This document shows, in pieces, positions 1 through 5,965 of a stretch of DNA of 6,056 bases. Below the pieces are notes generated by a model. That model was not told the origin of the DNA and ran no database searches. It saw nothing but the letters and a program-made list of their open reading frames with translations. Numbering within the stretch: position 1 is the stretch's first letter; the number at the start of each line of letters is the position of its first letter. Both the position numbers and the translations under genes were made by a program. Source of the stretch: Candidatus Geohydrothermomicrobium daggyaiense (GTDB lineage: Bacteria > Actinomycetota > Geothermincolia > Fen-727 > JACVIW01); contig JACVIW010000153.1 of NCBI GenBank assembly GCA_015711695.1, positions 1 to 6,056 on the forward strand, given 5' to 3'.

Positions 1-1489
1 CCTCGAGGGAATTGAATTTATCAATGTTTTCTCTCGCCAGCTTCAAGAAAACATCCTCTTTGCCAATTTTTAGTACCGTGCTGCCGCAGCACCCCTCTTC
101 TTTTGCCAGGTATGCGAGTTTGAAACCTGCTGCTTCAAGGATCCTGACAGCAGATGCGGCAACGTCCTTCCGAACGTATGAAAGCGAACAGCCCGCATAA
201 AAAAGGATGCGCTCGCTGCTTTCTTCTTTTGTAAATGTAATGTTTTTTGCCCAACTATCCCTCAGGCTGTTAGGCTGTAGATATGGATTCGAGTAATTTA
301 TCACGCTTTTTACGAGCGTGTTGAGGGGGCCGGAAAGTCCCAGACCTTTTTGAAGCCCATGAAACCTTGATTTTTCCATAAGCCTTGGAATATCGAGTGA
401 AACCGGGCAGCGTATTACGCACGAACGGCACGTTAGGCATTTAGTTAATCCTGATTCTTTCCCTTTAACAACGCTGATGGCGTTTGTGGTGAAACAGACA
501 CCCGCTCCTCCGAGGTGACCGGGAGATCCGAAGGATGGACCGACCGATTCGTAAATCGGGCACTCCAGGATGCATGAACCGCACCCTATACAGCGAAGTA
601 GCGGTTTCAAACTCTCGTCTTCGGCAAGTGATTCTCTACCGTTATCCACGAAAATGACGACAATATTACCGGGTCCGTGCACTCCAGGATAGACCTCTTT
701 TTCGATATCAGCCGTCCGGCTTGGTCCCGTCACAACGCTAATAAATGAGGCTATTGCCTGCCCGGTGGCATAAAAGGTTTCTACCCTCACCATGTTAATT
801 GCCTCTTCAAGGTTGGGGTAAATTTTTTCTGGGACCGCGAGGACTATTAGTTTACCCTTCCTTTTCGAAACAAGGTCTATGTTTCCCTCGTTATGTACGA
901 ATACGAGAGCTCCTTCAGACGAGGTAATGGCGTTCACGCCGGTCAGACCAATCGATGAGGCTTCAATTCTGGGGAGGAGGTCTTCGCGTATCGCTTCGAT
1001 TATCGCGGATGGCTCCGGTTCCACACGTACCCCGAGATGACTCTCAAGCGCGAGGGCGATCTCAAATCGGTCCATATGTGCGGAAGGACCTGTTGGATGA
1101 ACGGCGGTATCGCCTGTAATCTGAACTATCCTATCACCAATGTCAGTTTCCACGACCTCGATGCCCGCGTCGGACAGCGCTTCAGTTAGCCCGATCTCCC
1201 TGGATATATTGGATTTTGACTTTATGAGAATTTTCTCATCTGAGAGTTCTTCAAGGACAAGGTTTATCGCCTCGACGTTATCGCGAGCCCTTCTTACTCT
1301 GATCCCGTTTCTCTTAAGGGAAATGATTGCCTCTTCCAAGAGCGCGCGATTACCGACGCATTCTTCCCGGATACGCTCGAGCCTCGAAACGCGTTCTTCA
1401 AGGTCAATTATGCTCTTACGGCTTTCTTGCTGCCTTTCAATGACCGATTGAAAGGCAGCACGCAAGCGTTTCAGGTGTTTCTCGTCCAC
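1..1489 (-). CDS. LUD domain / dicluster 4Fe-4S / CCG-domain oxidoreductase component (3' end outside window)
   Basis: Partial gene; 496 codons are visible and the reading frame is open to the window edge. Residues 1-60 are a charged, coiled-coil-like helix. Residues about 60-285 match a LUD domain (LutB/LutC family), with the typical 'SSIGLTGVNAITSSEGA' and 'HNEGN' stretches and a 'HGPGN' turn near 271. Two ferredoxin-type motifs follow: C300, C303, C306, C310-Pro and C351, C354, C357, C361-Pro, each CxxCxxCxxxCP. A CCG (cysteine-rich) domain then begins, with C434 and the 'GCCGS' pair C467-C468. Its closing CxxC should lie beyond the edge. LutB proteins are usually about 470 residues and the CCG part (LutA) is a separate protein, so this is a LutB-LutA type fusion. 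It probably transfers electrons from oxidation of an organic acid, in the cytoplasm or at the inner membrane face. The only plausible start is GTG at 1489, 13 bases after the beta-subunit stop, with no clear SD, so translation is probably coupled. The family call is strong; the substrate is unknown. Confidence 0.88.
   Translation of the reverse strand, partial: MDEKHLKRLRAAFQSVIERQQESRKSIIDLEERVSRLERIREECVGNRALLEEAIISLKRNGIRVRRARDNVEAINLVLEELSDEKILIKSKSNISREIGLTEALSDAGIEVVETDIGDRIVQITGDTAVHPTGPSAHMDRFEIALALESHLGVRVEPEPSAIIEAIREDLLPRIEASSIGLTGVNAITSSEGALVFVHNEGNIDLVSKRKGKLIVLAVPEKIYPNLEEAINMVRVETFYATGQAIASFISVVTGPSRTADIEKEVYPGVHGPGNIVVIFVDNGRESLAEDESLKPLLRCIGCGSCILECPIYESVGPSFGSPGHLGGAGVCFTTNAISVVKGKESGLTKCLTCRSCVIRCPVSLDIPRLMEKSRFHGLQKGLGLSGPLNTLVKSVINYSNPYLQPNSLRDSWAKNITFTKEESSERILFYAGCSLSYVRKDVAASAVRILEAAGFKLAYLAKEEGCCGSTVLKIGKEDVFLKLARENIDKFNSLE
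1428..1460. repeat. Perfect 14-bp inverted repeat, 5-base loop (hairpin)
   Basis: The left arm 1428-1441 (TGCTGCCTTTCAAT) is exactly complementary to the right arm 1447-1460, with loop GACCG. It falls in codons 10-21 of the LUD gene, 29 bases after its GTG start. No T-run follows on either strand, so it is not an intrinsic terminator. In mRNA it would form a stable stem close to the ribosome-binding region at the junction between the CoA-transferase genes and the LUD gene. Its role is unknown; it might act on translation or mRNA processing. Confidence 0.85.
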
Positions 1490-1502
1490 ATAAAAAAGGA
1501 TA

Positions 1503-2270
1503 TCAGAAACAGAAAAGGTGGTTCGGGTCAACCTCGTTTCTGAGAATTCGCAGTTCCTCGTCGGTTGGTTCAGGGGTTACTTCCACGTCATCCGGGATTA
1601 TCATCTCAAAGCCCGTGAACTGCTGGATAATCTCCGGTGTCACCCCCGGGTGACAGGAGATGAGTTTCATCCTGCAGGTTTCCTCATCGAAACCCATAAC
1701 CCCGAGATGGGAGATGACTCGCCACGGACCTTTCCCTGGAAGACCCGCTTTTTCCCTCTCACCGGGCCCGTTCAAAAATCCTGGGGTTGTGATGTAGTCG
1801 CATTTTTCCGGAAAACGCTCCGGCAGGTGAAGCCCCATGAATATAACTCTGTCGCAAAGAGAGGCGATATCATTCGCTCCGCCGGAGCCGGTAAGACGCA
1901 CCTTTGGATTGTCGTAGTCGCCTATACAGGTGGCGTTGATATTTCCGTACATATCTATTTGCGCTCCTCCCAGGAATCCCACATCTGCGTAACCCGCCCG
2001 GGAGTGCCCGAAAACAGAAGACATCGAAAGTATTATCGGTGCCTTATAGAAAGTAAGCGAATCAGCCACGGACCATGGAAGAACCGGTGGCTCCGCCCCG
2101 ATTGCACCTCCTTCATAGATTGCCATCATTTGAGGTGCATGCATCTTGTGCGCGAGAAGCGCCCCGACAAGCGGAAGCCCGGTCCCAACGAAAACGCTTT
2201 CTCCGTCATTTATCAATCTTGCCGCGACGCATGCGAGTAATTCTCTTGGTGTATATCTAACTTCGCTCAT
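1503..2270 (-). CDS. gctB: Family I CoA-transferase beta subunit (glutaconate CoA-transferase subunit B-like)
   Basis: 255 residues, close to the 266 of Acidaminococcus GctB. Recognisable segments in order are 'VGTGLPLVGA' (28-37), 'APQMMAIYEGG' (45-55), 'GGAQIDMYGNINATCIGDY' (101-119), 'TGSGGAND' (127-134), and a C-terminal 'LRNEVDP' (243-249). Glu53 lines up with GctB Glu54, the residue that forms the glutamyl-CoA thioester in this family, so CoA-transferase chemistry is expected rather than the hydrolase activity of IpdAB-type relatives, which lack that glutamate. With the alpha subunit it should form a cytoplasmic heterooligomer that moves CoA between carboxylates. The frame stays open 46 codons further upstream into the alpha gene, but ATG 2270 is the true start: it has a GAGGAGGT SD four bases upstream and matches the family N-terminus. 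It is 10 bases downstream of the alpha stop. The substrate is not determined by sequence; the symbol marks family, not proven glutaconate use. Confidence 0.9.
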   Translation of the reverse strand: MSEVRYTPRELLACVAARLINDGESVFVGTGLPLVGALLAHKMHAPQMMAIYEGGAIGAEPPVLPWSVADSLTFYKAPIILSMSSVFGHSRAGYADVGFLGGAQIDMYGNINATCIGDYDNPKVRLTGSGGANDIASLCDRVIFMGLHLPERFPEKCDYITTPGFLNGPGEREKAGLPGKGPWRVISHLGVMGFDEETCRMKLISCHPGVTPEIIQQFTGFEMIIPDDVEVTPEPTDEELRILRNEVDPNHLFCF

Positions 2271-2274
2271 GATT

Positions 2275-2282
2275 ACCTCCTC
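2275..2282 (-). promoter_or_regulatory. Shine-Dalgarno site of the beta subunit
   Basis: GAGGAGGT on the minus strand, four bases before ATG 2270 and overlapping the alpha stop codon (2281-2283). It decides the beta start against the longer open frame that reaches into the alpha gene. It also implies that ribosomes finishing alpha can re-initiate on beta, which suits two subunits needed in equal amounts. Confidence 0.85.
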
Positions 2283-3339
2283 AAATAGCCCTTTTCGCAA
2301 CTTCTTCGTATGTCCAATCAACATCAGCTCCCGAGCCCCAGGTTCCAATGTTCTGATACGCTGCGGCACAGGATAATCTCTCGAGGCTTTTGATGTAGTC
2401 AAGAACATTCATGCCATGGTCTTCTGCAGCAAGACAGATCATCTCGTAATGATTCTCTGTTCCGTATATGTATTTCTCGACCCATTCTCTGGTGCTTTCA
2501 GGGGTCTTCCAGTCAATTCGAACAACTCTTTCCTGGAGGGGACGGTCAAAGTAGTACATTCCCGGCATATCACCTGGCCAGGCACCGAAAGGCACCTCGC
2601 AAACGGCATCAACTACGTACCATGGAATGACGACTTGATAAGGATTCGCTCTTATGTCGTCAGTCGAGACAATACGCTCGCAGGTTACAATTACTTTTCG
2701 GGCGGCTGCGGCGATCGCGGTGTCGTTAACCGAGAGTCCCCAGATCCTTCCGTTTCCGTACTTGTCCGCGTGATGGACGTGAAAGATCGCGACATCAGGA
2801 TACATCGCTGGAACAAGACAAACGGGTTCTCCCGTCCACGGGTCTTCCGAAACTTTTATGTAGGGATTGCTTCTGATGATATCCGTTCCGAGCATGCTCT
2901 TGCACGCGACGTAGTTCAATCCCTGTTCAGCTGCTCTTAAAGAGAGCGCTAGACCGCCATGGCTCCATTCAGAGTAAATTTTTAGCGTGCCCGCTTCGAC
3001 ACCCCGGCGGAAGGGCGAAATCAAACCCCTCATTTCCACGCCCACATATGCTACATGGCACCCCTCGAGTCCGCCGAACTCGTGCCATATATTGTTCAAT
3101 CCGTCTGGCGTATAGATTCCAACAAGGTTTTTCTTTTTTTGCCGCCCGATTTCCCAGTACGCAGCTAGCGGGCCGCGGGCGTAGGCAAACCCTGTTTCGA
3201 TGAGAGAATCACCGTCCTCAACATATCTAGCAATTGCCTCCTTAAGTTCCATCCTTTTGTCAACAAGTGCCCGCGTTTTCTTGAGTTTCCACTCTCTTGC
3301 GAGTTCGTGATCGAACAGGCGTTCATTTGCGTGCGTCAA
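2281..3339 (-). CDS. gctA: Family I CoA-transferase alpha subunit (glutaconate CoA-transferase subunit A-like)
   Basis: 352 residues. The core from about residue 30 ('MELKEAIARYVEDGDSL') aligns with the start of Acidaminococcus GctA. The hallmark region 'PDVAIFHVHHADKYGNGRIWG' is at 181-201, followed by 'VIVTCERIV' (216-224), 'IRANP' (229-233) and 'VVDAVCEVPFGAWPGDMP' (242-259). It partners the downstream beta subunit, which carries the catalytic glutamate. The protein is some 30 residues longer than GctA, mainly through a basic, helical N-terminal extension. The chosen start is TTG 3339, since a strong AGGAGGTG lies seven bases upstream and an in-frame stop lies just before it. Met30 has no properly spaced SD. 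Where GctA has 'GAHPS', this protein has 'GAWPGDMP', with Trp in place of His, which suggests a different subfamily and perhaps a different acyl substrate (inference). First gene of the minus-strand cluster; the family assignment is secure and the substrate open. Confidence 0.88.
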   Translation of the reverse strand: MTHANERLFDHELAREWKLKKTRALVDKRMELKEAIARYVEDGDSLIETGFAYARGPLAAYWEIGRQKKKNLVGIYTPDGLNNIWHEFGGLEGCHVAYVGVEMRGLISPFRRGVEAGTLKIYSEWSHGGLALSLRAAEQGLNYVACKSMLGTDIIRSNPYIKVSEDPWTGEPVCLVPAMYPDVAIFHVHHADKYGNGRIWGLSVNDTAIAAAARKVIVTCERIVSTDDIRANPYQVVIPWYVVDAVCEVPFGAWPGDMPGMYYFDRPLQERVVRIDWKTPESTREWVEKYIYGTENHYEMICLAAEDHGMNVLDYIKSLERLSCAAAYQNIGTWGSGADVDWTYEEVAKRAI

Positions 3340-3346
3340 CGTCTAA

Positions 3347-3354
3347 CACCTCCT
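3347..3354 (-). promoter_or_regulatory. Shine-Dalgarno site fixing the TTG start of the alpha subunit
   Basis: AGGAGGTG on the minus strand, seven bases before TTG 3339. The nearest in-frame ATG (Met30) has AAAAGG directly abutting it with no spacer, so this site supports the longer protein with the non-ATG start. Confidence 0.75.
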
Positions 3355-3444
3355 GTTATTAGATCTCATAAAAGATAAGGTTCTTAATTTACGGGTTGGG
3401 TCACGAGAAGACCTTGAGAGGGCTTTCTGACCGACCGAAGTGGA

Positions 3445-3473
3445 ATTCTACAATTAATCGAGGTCAATCACAA
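3445..3473 (-). promoter_or_regulatory. Candidate sigma70-type promoter for the CoA-transferase cluster
   Basis: Read on the minus strand: TTGTGA (3473-3468, 4 of 6 to the -35 consensus), a 17-base spacer, then TAGAAT (3450-3445, 5 of 6 to -10). Transcription would begin near 3438 and give a leader of about 100 bases before TTG 3339. The -35 lies in a small inverted repeat, TCAC-AA-GTGA (3468-3477), a possible operator. Pattern match only. Confidence 0.4.
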
Positions 3474-3715
3474 GTGAAATAAAGTTTTCGGGGTTACCTT
3501 CTAACGAGCTTTTATTGGAGCGACAATGATTTCCAGGATTGTCTTCGTATGAGACAAACTCGCGCTTACCTATTACTCGCTGTTACACAGCAGACGCCGG
3601 CCCTCAATGACTACTTCTGTTTCATAAAGCCTGAGGAGATTTATACTCGAATCTGGGCCAGAGCAGAAGCTTATAAAGAGCGCCGGGAACTACAAACCTA
3701 GAAAAAAGAATTATC

Positions 3716-3745
3716 TTGCGACATTTACTTCGTTATGTGTAAAAT
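3716..3745 (+). promoter_or_regulatory. Candidate sigma70-type promoter for the acyl-CoA synthetase
   Basis: TTGCGA (3716-3721, 4 of 6) and TAAAAT (3740-3745, 5 of 6) separated by 18 bases. The start site would be near 3752, leaving a leader of about 100 bases before ATG 3851. Pattern match only. Confidence 0.4.
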
Positions 3746-3800
3746 ACTTCGAAAGATCTTCAGTATCGCCTCAATCATGAAAGCCGTCTCAATGGCATTC

Positions 3801-3815
3801 GGGTATTTTATACCC
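3801..3815. promoter_or_regulatory. Palindrome GGGTAT-TTT-ATACCC, possible operator
   Basis: Perfect 6-bp arms around a 3-base centre, 36 bases before the acyl-CoA synthetase start and downstream of its candidate promoter. The position suits a repressor site or a small leader hairpin. I cannot assign it to a known regulator family. Confidence 0.35.
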
Positions 3816-3838
3816 ATAGAAGCGGTCGGTTAAGCGAG

Positions 3839-3845
3839 AAAGGAG
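3839..3845 (+). promoter_or_regulatory. Shine-Dalgarno site of the acyl-CoA synthetase
   Basis: AAAGGAG, five bases before ATG 3851. It supports this start, which also gives the expected FAA1 N-terminus ('MDTIGMMVKKNVDKYG'). Confidence 0.8.
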
Positions 3846-3850
3846 CGGTC

Positions 3851-5632
3851 ATGGACACGATTGGCATGATGGTAAAAAAGAACGTGGACAAGTACGGAAA
3901 CAGGGTTATGATGAAGGTTAAACGCGGCGGAATTTGGAGGGATATTTCATGGAATCAATTCTATGAGAACGCCAGAAATCTTGGCCTTGCGATGATCTCG
4001 CTTGGTATCCAGCCCGGTGACCGCATAGCAATTTTCTCGCCCAACAGCCCGGAATGGCAAATGGTTGATATTGGGACAGTGTCTATAGGAGCGATCGATG
4101 TTCCACTTTACGCGACAATAACCGCTAAGCAAGCCGAGTTCATTATTGCGGATTCGGTTTCGAGAATACTCTTTGTTGGAACTGAGGACCATCTTAAGAA
4201 AGCGCTCGAGGTAAAGGGCAATCTTCCTGACTTGATGAAAATAGTAACCATGTACGAAACGAAAACGGAGGATGACGATATCATATCCTGGAGCGATTTT
4301 CTCAAGATGGGGAAGGAGTATCCTGATAAGGAGGAGTTCAATAAAAGGCTTGAGAATGTGAAGCTCGATGATGTGGCAACCTTCATATATACATCCGGCA
4401 CCACGGGAAATCCGAAGGGTGTTATGCTCACGCATGCCAATCTGATGTCGAATGTCGAGACAGCCTCGAGCTTGATAAAAATCCATGATGATGAGGTTTG
4501 CATTTCTTTCCTGCCACTCAGCCATTCACTTGAGCGGATGAGTGGCTATTATTGTTCCGTTTATAACGGAGCGACAATTGCGCACGCGACATCGATTGAC
4601 AAGCTTGCAGAGGAGCTTCCTGAAGTTAAACCTCATTACATGGTGAGTGTACCGAGACTTTATGAGAAGGTCTATGCAGGGGTGAAAGCAAATGTGGAGG
4701 CAGAGCCCCCGCTCAAGCAGAAAATATTTAACTGGGCGGTGGGAGTCGGCAGGCAGGTCAGTGAACTGAAAGTTAACCACAAACCCATTCCACCGCTTCT
4801 GGATTTAAAATACAAAATCGCCAATAAGCTTGTGTTTTCCAAGGTCTATGAAAGGATGGGAGGAAGGCTAAGGTTCTGCTTCTCCGGAGGCGCTCCTCTT
4901 TCCAAGGAAATCGCAGAGTTTTTCCACGCGATGGGAATTCTGATACTAGAGGGTTATGGGCTCACCGAGACAAGCCCCGTTATCTCGGTGAACACTCCGG
5001 AAGCGGTAAGGTTCGGATCTGTTGGAAAGCCAATACCTGGAGTGGAAGTGAAGATTGCTGAAGATGGAGAAATTCTTGTGCGCGGTCCCAATGTTATGAA
5101 GGGATACTGGAACAGGCCGGAGGAAACCGCTGAGGCGATGGAAGGCGGATGGTTTCATACCGGGGACATTGGTTTTCTCGACAAAGATAATTTCCTGTAC
5201 ATAACAGACCGTAAGAAAGATATCATCGTAACGAGCGGTGGAAAGAACGTTGCTCCACAGAATATAGAGAACACGCTTAAGCTTGACAAGTTTATTGAAC
5301 AGGTTTGCGTGATAGGTGATAAACGCAAGTATCTGTCCGCTTTGATCGTTCCTAACTTCGCCGAACTTGAGGCATGGGCGAAATCTCAGGGCATATCCTT
5401 TTCGGACAGATCGGAACTGGTTTCCAATGAAAGGGTTTATAAGCTCTTCCGCGAGAGAATAGATGAAGCGCTCAAGGACTTTGCGAAGTTCGAGCAGATA
5501 GTTCAGTTTACGCTTCTGCCCGAGGAGCTTTCAATCGAAGCGGGACTGCTCACGCCAACTCTCAAAGTGAGGCGGAGGCAAGTTATGGAAGCATATAAGA
5601 ACGAAATAGACAAAATGTATCCAGAATCATGA
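3851..5632 (+). CDS. Long-chain fatty-acid--CoA ligase (AMP-forming acyl-CoA synthetase, FAA1-like)
   Basis: 593 complete residues, typical for long-chain acyl-CoA synthetases of the FAA1 type. It activates a fatty acid with ATP to an acyl-adenylate and then to acyl-CoA, releasing AMP and pyrophosphate. Motifs in order: the phosphate-binding loop 'YTSGTTGNPKG' at 180-190; 'LPLSHSLERM' at 221-230, the usual long-chain segment; 'SGGAPL' at 345-350; 'EGYGLTETSP' at 367-376; 'GWFHTGD' at 433-439; the hinge 'ITDRKKD' at 451-457; 'GGKNVAPQNIE' at 463-473; and the C-terminal 'LTPTLKVRRR' (568-577), where Lys572 is the likely adenylation lysine. No signal peptide or membrane span is visible, so it is cytoplasmic or peripheral. 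Start ATG 3851 has AAAGGAG five bases upstream. It is divergent from the CoA-transferase cluster and may supply acyl-CoA to the same catabolism, but no shared control is proven. Chain-length preference cannot be read off. Confidence 0.93.
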   Translation: MDTIGMMVKKNVDKYGNRVMMKVKRGGIWRDISWNQFYENARNLGLAMISLGIQPGDRIAIFSPNSPEWQMVDIGTVSIGAIDVPLYATITAKQAEFIIADSVSRILFVGTEDHLKKALEVKGNLPDLMKIVTMYETKTEDDDIISWSDFLKMGKEYPDKEEFNKRLENVKLDDVATFIYTSGTTGNPKGVMLTHANLMSNVETASSLIKIHDDEVCISFLPLSHSLERMSGYYCSVYNGATIAHATSIDKLAEELPEVKPHYMVSVPRLYEKVYAGVKANVEAEPPLKQKIFNWAVGVGRQVSELKVNHKPIPPLLDLKYKIANKLVFSKVYERMGGRLRFCFSGGAPLSKEIAEFFHAMGILILEGYGLTETSPVISVNTPEAVRFGSVGKPIPGVEVKIAEDGEILVRGPNVMKGYWNRPEETAEAMEGGWFHTGDIGFLDKDNFLYITDRKKDIIVTSGGKNVAPQNIENTLKLDKFIEQVCVIGDKRKYLSALIVPNFAELEAWAKSQGISFSDRSELVSNERVYKLFRERIDEALKDFAKFEQIVQFTLLPEELSIEAGLLTPTLKVRRRQVMEAYKNEIDKMYPES

Positions 5633-5965
5633 AAAATGCCAGCATTTTCGGCCGATAAGGAAATATAAGCTCTTGATTGTCTTTTGCAAAATGTTTATGC
5701 AATTGGTTAAGTGGAAATGATATTTTGTCTTTCCTGTTCATACTTGCTTGTCTTTTTCAGGACGTGTTTTTAAAAGCGCTTCGGCTTCAAGTTTAAGAAA
5801 ACAACTATTCGACAAAAGCTTGATAAGAGCGGTTGTGCGATAAGAATCCCGTTTAACTCTACATCAAAAAGCACATCCTTCGATTGATATTTGACTTGAT
5901 GCCGCTTATGCTTTATGTATCCGTCGTTATAATCAGTTGTGGCTGCGGTGTATGAGGAGGGCATA
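5633..5965 (+). other. Intergenic region after the acyl-CoA synthetase
   Basis: 333 bases with no convincing gene. A small AT-rich inverted repeat, AAAATG-CCAG-CATTTT (5633-5648), sits immediately after the stop codon, but it has no following T-run and is too weak to call a terminator. Promoter-like hexamers and a strong SD for the next gene occupy the right end. An open minus-strand frame across 5770-5976 lacks an SD and a recognisable protein, and I do not count it. Confidence 0.55.
5891..5933 (+). promoter_or_regulatory. Candidate promoter region for the gene at 5966
   Basis: TTGACT (5891-5896, 5 of 6 to -35) is followed after 17 bases by TATGTA (5914-5919), a weak -10. A perfect TATAAT lies at 5928-5933 but lacks a good -35 at the proper distance. 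One of the two could serve the downstream gene. Which one cannot be decided from sequence. Confidence 0.3.

Larger units (their letters stand above)
3340..3850. other. Divergent intergenic region between CoA-transferase cluster and acyl-CoA synthetase
   Basis: 511 bases with no convincing gene. It holds the leftward SD and a candidate leftward promoter at its left end, and a candidate rightward promoter, a short palindrome (3801-3815) and the rightward SD at its right end. The middle, about 3480-3710, shows no long open frame, no tRNA fold and no riboswitch I recognise. It is long for a simple divergent promoter in otherwise tightly packed DNA, which leaves room for regulator sites or a small RNA. 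Confidence 0.6.

Noticed and set aside
544..559. Inverted repeat CCGATT-CGTA-AATCGG inside the LUD gene
   Set aside because: Only 6-bp arms within a well-conserved Fe-S coding region; within chance expectation for a window of this size.
1518..2240. Plus-strand open frame of 240 codons opposite the beta subunit
   Set aside because: It is antisense to a clearly recognisable CoA-transferase subunit, has no family resemblance or good SD, and its composition looks like a coding shadow.
2271..2408. Longer beta subunit starting upstream inside the alpha gene
   Set aside because: The extra 46 residues do not match the family, and ATG 2270 has a strong, correctly spaced SD.
2416..2940. Plus-strand open frame of 174 codons opposite the alpha subunit
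   Set aside because: Shadow of the alpha gene in another frame; no recognisable protein.
3777..3833. 18-codon leader ORF just before the acyl-CoA synthetase
   Set aside because: It has no SD, its peptide shows no run of a regulatory amino acid, and no alternative hairpins typical of attenuation were seen. It overlaps the 3801-3815 palindrome by position only.
3947..4525. Minus-strand open frames of 192 and 131 codons inside the acyl-CoA synthetase
   Set aside because: Both are antisense to a complete, motif-rich ligase gene, and neither has a recognisable domain.
5633..5648. AAAATG-CCAG-CATTTT hairpin after the acyl-CoA synthetase stop as an intrinsic terminator
   Set aside because: The stem is short and AT-rich, and is followed by CGGCCG rather than a T-run.
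5682..5691. Palindrome TTTTGCAAAA
   Set aside because: Low-complexity 10-base palindrome in AT-rich intergenic DNA, with no second copy or associated promoter.
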